In this document: positions 58,338 through 64,000 of the stretch, piece after piece
Layout of the letters: the number at the start of each line of letters is the position of its first letter
Numbering within the stretch: position 1 is the first letter of the stretch
Notes under the pieces: model-generated
Told to the model about the DNA's origin: nothing
Databases searched by the model: none
What the model saw: the letters and a program-made list of their open reading frames with translations, nothing else
Program-made: the position numbers and the translations under genes
Origin: Vanilla planifolia
Taxonomy: Eukaryota; Streptophyta; Magnoliopsida; Asparagales; Orchidaceae
Assembly (NCBI GenBank): GCA_023846275.1
Contig: CM043870.1
Span: forward strand, 14,111,527-14,175,526
Direction: 5' to 3'
DNA length: 64,000 bases

Positions 58338-61300
58338 ATTGAGTAAAGTAGAGTAGAGTTAAGTGAGGTTAGGCTAGGCTCAACTAGGTTGGGCTTGGTT
58401 AGGCTAAGCTAGAGAAGAGTGGAGTTGTGTAGAGTAGGGTAGCATTAGGTTAGGTTAGGCTAGGCTAGGTTAGGTTAGAGTTAAGTAGAGTAGAGTAGAG
58501 TAGAATAAAGTAGAGTAGAGAAGAGCAGTGTAAAGCAGAGAAAAGCAGAGCAAAGTTAGGTTAGGCTAGGAAAGCCTAGAATAGACTAGAGAAGAGTAGA
58601 GTAGAGCTAAGATAAGTTAGGCTAGGTACAGTAGAGTAGACAGAGTAGAGTATAGTAATGTATATTAGAGTATAGTAGTATAGATCTAGGGTAGGCTATG
58701 CTAAGCTAGGGTAGTCTTGATTAGGCTAAGCTAAGCTAGAGTAGAGTAGAGTAGAGTAAAGAAGAGTAGAGTAGAGCAGAGTGGAGAATAGTAGAGAAAC
58801 ATAAAGTAGAGTAAAGTATAATAAAGCTAGGTTAAGTTAAGCTAGACTAAGCTAAGCTAGATTGGGTTAGGCTAGGCTAGAGTAAAGTAGATTAGAGTAG
58901 ATTAGAGTAGAGTAGAGCTAGGTTAGGTTAGGTTAGGCAAGGTTAGAGAAGAGTAGAGTATAGTAGAGAAGAGCTAAGTTAGGCTAGGTTAGGCTAAGAT
59001 AGGTTATGATAGGTTAGGCAAGGCTAGGTTAGGTTATAATATAGTATACTAGAGTTGAGTAGAGTAGAGCAGAATATAGTAGAGCTAAGTTAGGCTAGGC
59101 CAGGCTAGAATATAATAGAGCATAGCAGACCAAAGTAGAGTATAGTAGAGACGAGTAGATTGGAGTAGGGCATTGTAGAGTTGAGTAGAGCTGAGTTGAG
59201 TAGAGTAGAGAAGAGCTAAGTTAGGTTAGGTTGGGCTAGGCTAGGCTAGAGTAAAGTTATGTTAGGTTAGGTTGGGTTAGGCAAGGCTAGGTAGGAGTAG
59301 AGTAGAGTAGAGCTAGATTAGGTTAGTCTAGGCTAGGCTTGGTATGGCTAGGCAAGGCTAGGATAGGTTTGGCTAGGCAACGGTAGAGTAAAATAGAGTA
59401 GAGTATGGTAGAGTAGCATAGAGTTGAGTAGGGTGGAGTAGAGCTAGGTTAGGCTAGGAAAGATTTGGTTAGGCTTGAGTACAATAGAGGAGCATGGAGT
59501 AGAATAGAGTAGAGTAGAAAAAAGAAGAGAAGAGAAGAGTACAGAAGAGCAATGTAGAGTAAAGCTAGGTTAAGCTAAGATAAGCTAGGCTAGGCAACGC
59601 TAGGTTAGGCTAGAGTAGAGTAGAACTAAGTGTGGTTAGGCATACTAGGCGAGGTTAGAGTATGGTAGAGTAGAGTAGAATAGAGTAGAGAAGGGTAGAG
59701 TAGAGTAGAGTAGGCTAGGTTAGGTTAGGCTAGGTTAGGCTATACTGTGGTAGGCTTGGATAGGCTAGGCTTGTGTGGATTAGAGTAGAGTAGAGTGGAG
59801 TAGGGTAGAGTGTAGTAGAGTAAAGTAGAGTAGAGTAGAGTAGACTAGAGTAGAATCAAGTAGAGTATAGTAAAGTAGAGCTCTATTAAGCTAGGTTAGG
59901 CTAGGCTAGGCTAGAGAAGAGTAGAGTAGAGTAGAGTAAAATAGAGTAGAGTAGTGCAGAGTAGAATAGAGAAGTGTAGAGTAGAGTAGTATAGAACAAA
60001 GCAGAGTAGAATAGTGCAGAGGGAAGAAGAGTAGAGGAGAGTAACGATAGGTTAGGCTAAGATAAGCTAGGTTAGGCTAGGTTAGAGTAGAGTAGAGAAA
60101 GGTTAGCCTAGGCTAGGTTAGGCTAGGCAAGAGTAGAGTAGAGTAGACCAGAGTAAAGTAGAGTAGAGTAGGGTAGAGTAGAGCTAGGTCAGGTTAGGCT
60201 AGGCTAGGAAAGGCTAAAGTGGAGTAGAGTAGTTTAGAGTAGAACAGAGCAGAGTAGAGAAGAGCAAAGAAGAGCAAAATGGAGCAGAGTAGAACAGAGA
60301 AGAGCAGGGTAGATCAGAGTGGAGTAGAGTAGAGCTAGGTTAGGTTAGCTAGGCTAAGCTGGAGTAGAGTAGAGTAGAGTAGAGTAGAGTATGGCAGAGT
60401 TAGGTTTGGCTAGGTTAGTATAGGCTAGGTTTGAGTAGAGTAGAGTGAACTAGAGTAGAGTAGAGTAGAGCTTGGTTAGGCTAGGTTAGGCTAGATTGGA
60501 GTAGAGTAAAGCTAAGTTAGGCTAGGCTTTGCTAAGGTAGACTAGAGTAAGATAGAGTATAGTAGAGTGGAGAAAAGTAGAGCAAAGCAAAGAAGAGCAG
60601 AGTAGAGCATAGTAGAGTAGAGCATTTAAGAGTAGAGTAGAAAAAAAGCAGAGCAGAGTAGATTATAGTAGAGCATAGTAGAGCTAGGTTAGGTTAAGCT
60701 AAGCTAGGCTATACTAGGCTAGGCAAGGGTTGGGAAGCATAGAGTAGAGTAGAGCGAGGTTAGCCTAAGCTAGGCTTGGTTAGAGTAGAGTAGGGCAGAG
60801 CAAATTGGAGTAGAGTAGAGTAGAGTATAGTATAGTGTGTAGAGTAAAGCTAGGTCAGGCTGGGCTTTGCTAAGCTAGAGCATAGTAGAGTAGAGTAGGG
60901 TAGAGCTTGGTTAGGATAGGCTAGGCTTGGTTAGGTTTTAGCAGAGTAAAGTAGAGTATAACAAAAAAGAGTAGAATAGAGAAGAGCAATGTAGATCACA
61001 GAAGAGTAAAGAATAGAAGATCAGAGAAGAGTAGGGCTAACTAGAGTAGAGCAGAGCAGAACAGAGTAGTCTAGAGTAGAAATAAGTTGAGCAGAGTAGA
61101 GTAGAGTAGAGAAGAGCAAGTTAGGCCAAGTTAAGTTAGGCTAGGCTATGCTAAGCTAGGTTTGAGTATAATAGAGTAGAGGAGAGGAGTGCTAGGTTAG
61201 GTTAGGCTAGGTGATTCTCGGCGAGGCTAGGGAAGGCTTGAGTAGAGTAGAGTAGAGTAGAGTAGCATAGATTAGAGTTGAGTTGAGTAGAAAGGAGTAT

Positions 61301-62305
61301 AGTAGAGATAGGTTAGATTGGCCTAAGCTAGGTTAGGAGAGGCTAAGGAAGGGTAGGTTAGGCTAGGCTAGGGTAGAGCAAAGTAGAGTAGAGTAGAGTG
61401 GACTAGAGTAGAGTAGAGCTAAGTTAAGCTAGGTTAGGTATGGATTGGCTATGCTAGGCTAGAGTAGCGTAGAGTAGAGTAGAGCAGAGTAAAGTAGAAC
61501 AGAGTAGAGCAAAATAGAGTGTAGTAAAGCAGAGTAAAGTAGAGCAGAGCAAAGCACATCTAAGTTAGGCTAGGCTAGGCTAGACTAGCAAGGCTTTGCT
61601 AGACTAAAGTAGAGTAAGATACAATAGTGACGAATAGCGTAGAGTAGAGCTAGGTTAGGCTAGGCATGGCTATGCTAGGGTAGAGTAGAGTAGAGTGGAG
61701 TAGAGTGGAGTAGAGAAGAATAGAACTAGGTTAGGTTAGGCTAAGCTAAGCTTGGTTAAAGTAGATTAGAGTAAAGTACAGTACAGAAGAGCAAAGCATA
61801 GTAGAATAGAGTAGAGAAGAGCATAGTAGAGTAGAGCATAACAAAGTGGAGCTGGGTAGAATAGAGTGGAGCAAGGTTAGAATACGTTAGGCTAAACAAG
61901 ATTAGATTAGAGTAGAGTAGAGCAGAGTGGAGTAGAGTAGAGTGACATTAGGCTAGGCAAGGCTAGGCCAGCCTAAGCTAGGCTAAAGTAGAGTAGAATA
62001 TAGTAGAGAAGAGTAGAGTTACCTTAGGGTAGGCAAGAGTAGAGTAGAGTTACCTTAGCGAGGTAGTCTATAGCAGAGTAGAGTAGAGCTTGATTAGGCA
62101 AGGCAATGCTAGGCAAGGTTAGATTATAGCAGAGTAAAGTATAGTGGAGTAGAGTATAGTACAGTAGAGTTGAGTTAGGTTAGGCTAGGCTAGGCGATGC
62201 AAGTCTAGCCTAGGTTAGAGTAGAGCTCAGTTTTGCTAGGCTTGGCTAAGTTGGGCTAGAGAAGAGTAGAGTGGAGTTGTGTAGAGAAGAGTAGAGTAGA
62301 ATAGA

Positions 62306-62380
62306 GCTAGCTTAGGCAAGGCTAGGCTAGGCTAGCTTAGGCTAGGCTAGGCTAGCTTATGCTAGGCTAGGCCAGGCTAA
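62306..62380 (+). repeat. YTAGG block with three tandem GCTAGCTTA copies
   Basis: GCTAGCTTAGGC recurs at 62306 and 62331, and as GCTAGCTTATGC at 62351, spaced 25 and 20 bp (whole numbers of pentamers). It shows local expansion of 4-5-unit groups within the YTAGG family. Confidence 0.85.
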
Positions 62381-63248
62381 AGTAGAGTAGAGCTAGGTTA
62401 GGCTATATTAGAGTACAACATAGTAAAGTAGGGTAGAGAAGAGTAGTATAGAGCAAAGAGCAGATCAGAGTAGAGCAAAGTAGAATAGAATAGAGTATAA
62501 TAGAGCAAAGAAAAACAGAGCATAGATAAGTAGTGTAAAGAAAAGCAAAGCTGAGTAAAGCTAGGTTTTGCTAGGCTAGAATAGAGTATAGCTAGGTTAG
62601 GCTAGGCTGGATTAGAGTAAACTAGAGTAGAGTAGAGTACAGTGTAGTAAAGTAAAGTAAAGTAGAGTAGAGAAGAGCTAGGTTAGGCAAGGCTAGGCTA
62701 GGAGAGGCTTGAATAGGTTGGGCTAGGCTAGAGTAGAGTGGAGTAGAGTAGTATAGAGTAGATTAGAGAAGAGTAGAGCAGAGTAGAGCAGAGCATTTCA
62801 AAGAAAAGTGGAGTAAAGAAGAGTAGAGCGTGGTTAGGCTATGCTAGGCTAGAGTAGGCTAGGCTTCACAAAACTTGCCTAGGGTAGAGTGGAGCAGAGT
62901 ATAGTAGGGTAAGAAAGAGTATAGTAGAGTAAAGTAGAGCTAAGTTAGACTAGGGAAGGTTAGGCTAGGCTAAATTAGGCTAGAGTAGAGTAAAGTTAGG
63001 TAGAGAAGAGTAGAATAGACTATAGAGTAGAGCAAAGTAGAGAAGAGTAGAACAGAGCAAAGTAGAGAAGAATAAAGTAGAATGGAGTAGAATATAGTAG
63101 AGTAGAGAAGAGTAGAGAAGAGTAAAGTGGAGTAGAGTAGAGCAGAGTAGTGTAAAGTAGAGTATAGAAGAGTAGTGTAGAGCTAGGTTATGCAAAGCGA
63201 GGCTAAGCTTTGTTAGAGTAGAGTAGAGTAGAATAGAGTGGAGTAGAG

Positions 63249-63351
63249 CTACATAAGGCTAGGCTAGGTTAGGCAAAGCAAGGCAAAGCTGGGCTGGGGA
63301 AGGCTAAGCAAGGCTAGGCTAGGCTAGGCTAAGCTAGGCTATGTTAGGCAA
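63249..63351 (+). repeat. Long YTAGG block near the right edge
   Basis: About 20 units with CAAAG/CAAGG and CTGGG variants (GCTGGGCTGGGGAAGG). The only plus-strand open frame of more than 60 codons (63341-63529) begins in its last bases and runs into the following C-rich TAGAG block; it is not considered a gene. Confidence 0.8.
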
Positions 63352-64000
63352 GAGTATAGTAGAGTTGATTAGAGTAGAGAATAGTAAAGCAGAGCAGAGC
63401 AGAGAAGAGTATACCATAGTAGAGCAGAGTAGAGTAGAACAGAGTAGAGCAGGGAAGAGCAGAGTAAAGCATAGTGCTCAGATCAGAGCAGAGAGTAGAG
63501 CTATGTTAGGCAAAGAAAGGCTTAATTAGAGTAGTGTAGAGTAGAGTAGAATAGGGTAGGGTAGAGTAGAGTAGAGAAGGGTAGAGAAAAATAGAGTATA
63601 ATAGAGCAAGATTAGGCTAGCTTAGGTTAGGTTAATGTAGGCTAAGGTAGGCCATGCAAGGAAAGAGTAGAGTAGAGCTAAGTTAGGCTAGGCTAAGCTA
63701 GAGTACAATAAAGCAGCATAGAGTAGAGTAGAGCAAAACAGAGCAGAGTAGAGTAGAGCATGGTAGAGCAGAGTGGAGAGCATGGTTAGGCTAGGCTATG
63801 ATAGGAGAGAGTAGAGTAGAGTATAGTATAGTACAGCACAATAAAGTAGAGCAATGTTAGACTAAGCTAAGCTTGGCTGAGTTAGAGTAGAATATATTAG
63901 ATTAGAGAAGAGTACAGTAGAGTAAAGTACAGTAGAGCTAGGATAGGCCAAGAAAGGCTAAGATTAACTAGAGTATAGTAGAGCATAGTAGAGAAAGGTT

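Larger units (their letters stand above)
1..64000 (+). repeat. Degenerate pentanucleotide satellite array (AGAGT and YTAGG families)
   Basis: The whole window is built of 5-bp units. One family is AGAGT (rotation TAGAG) with single-base variants such as TAAAG, CAGAG, TATAG, TTGAG, TAGTG, TGGAG and TAGAA. The other is CTAGG/TTAGG with variants CAAGG, CTTGG, CTAAG and CTATG. The families alternate in blocks, always in this orientation; no CTCTA or CCTAA block occurs on the + strand. Divergence is mostly point substitution, and TAG-to-TAG spacing stays at 5 bp over long stretches. C is by far the rarest base and CpG is scarce. The array runs off both ends of the window, so its true length is unknown. 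A eukaryotic satellite is inferred from size and hierarchy; I cannot name the species or a catalogued satellite. Confidence 0.97.
45001..64000 (+). repeat. Mixed pentamer array to the right edge, unassigned
   Basis: Nineteen kilobases of the same two families. It includes polypurine tracts (45538-45609, 48331-48354, 51574-51602), a TAGAG-only block (56111-56471), a TATAG expansion (58308-58337), the purest TAGAG run (52992-53067) and long YTAGG blocks (47362-47436, 52881-52960, 55119-55203, 62306-62380, 63249-63351). I could not establish kilobase-scale duplications here by eye. No gene, RNA gene or mobile element seen. Confidence 0.8.

Noticed and set aside
63341..63529. Plus-strand open frame of 62 codons (RVEQS/RAEQS repeats)
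   Set aside because: Arises where AGAGC units replace TAG by CAG in one frame. Short, unique on this strand, composed only of repeat units and without any start context.
1..64000. Nematode telomere repeat TTAGGC
   Set aside because: The hexamer string is present in almost every YTAGG block, but the register is 5 bp (TTAGG then CTAGG), so it is not a 6-bp telomeric array.
1..64000. CRISPR array
   Set aside because: Direct repeats are contiguous pentamers; there are no uniform spacers, no repeat of 20-40 bp separated by unique DNA, and no cas genes.
1..64000. TATAAT or TATA-box promoters (many GTATAATAGAG strings)
   Set aside because: They are two-base variants of TAGAG scattered throughout the array without -35 partners, downstream genes or any consistent position.
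1..64000. tRNA, rRNA or other structured RNA genes
   Set aside because: No stretch has the base complexity or complementary arms needed; the C-poor, purine-rich strand cannot form extended stems with itself.
1..64000. Stable three-tetrad G-quadruplexes
   Set aside because: YTAGG units offer only GG runs; isolated GGGG runs (for example near 13560, 32857 and 48337) are not in sets of four. Two-tetrad structures remain possible but cannot be judged from sequence alone.
1..64000. Sequencing or assembly artefact as explanation for the whole array
   Set aside because: Ordered duplications with shared rare variants at several scales, and unit-preserving substitutions, look like evolved satellite DNA. 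Individual copy numbers could still be affected by assembly and need long-read support.

Overview
The window is one uninterrupted, highly degenerate pentanucleotide satellite array from end to end. I found no gene, RNA gene, transposon, CRISPR array, origin or unique-sequence island longer than about 40 bases. Two related 5-bp families alternate on the + strand: an AGAGT/TAGAG family and a (C/T)TAGG family, called YTAGG here. Blocks of roughly 30-110 bp of YTAGG sit between blocks of roughly 30-360 bp of TAGAG, about 5-9 YTAGG blocks per kb in the stretches I counted. Every block lies in the same orientation. A satellite of this size, with nested higher-order structure, points to a eukaryotic heterochromatic, pericentromeric, subtelomeric or B/sex-chromosome region. 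The species cannot be told from the sequence. TTAGG is the ancestral arthropod telomere unit, but CTAGG predominates here and perfect TTAGG never exceeds about three tandem copies.

Layout. 1-744: partial repeat unit. About 745-15873: four successive copies of a higher-order repeat (HOR) of about 4 kb, anchored on a shared TAATAT island at 745, 3844, 7784 and 11775; the spacings are 3.10, 3.94, 3.99 and (to the next anchor at 15874) 4.10 kb. The fourth copy contains a 1.35-kb tandem duplication (about 11.78-14.5 kb). About 15.33-17.45 kb: a 0.84-0.92 kb unit in two to three tandem copies. 17.45-24.5 kb: the same pentamers without a HOR I could follow, apart from polypurine tracts 3.84 kb apart. 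About 24.5-29.2 kb: a 1.5-1.6 kb unit in tandem, two clear copies and a probable older one upstream. 29.2-32.7 kb: unassigned. 32.7-45 kb: the 4-kb periodicity reappears (anchors 32702, 36694, 40846). 45-64 kb: unassigned arrays with several very recent short amplifications, the longest YTAGG blocks and the purest TAGAG run.

Organisation. The array is hierarchical: pentamer, then a composite block with a fixed entry border (GAG-CTAGG-TTAGG-CTAGG), then local duplications of 10-30 bp, then 0.9/1.35/1.55 kb duplications, then a HOR of about 4 kb. Copies differ by many point substitutions but few indels, so the 5-bp phase is held. Scattered expansions of single variant units (GAGAG, TATAG, AAAGC) show that amplification has continued. 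The + strand is strongly A/G-rich and C-poor.

All long open frames are by-products. The complement (CTCTA)n contains no stop in any frame and reads as a YSTLL pentapeptide, and CTAGG blocks supply the stops. The comparisons between copies were made by eye on the printed sequence, so boundaries are approximate (tens of bases) and no percent identities are given.
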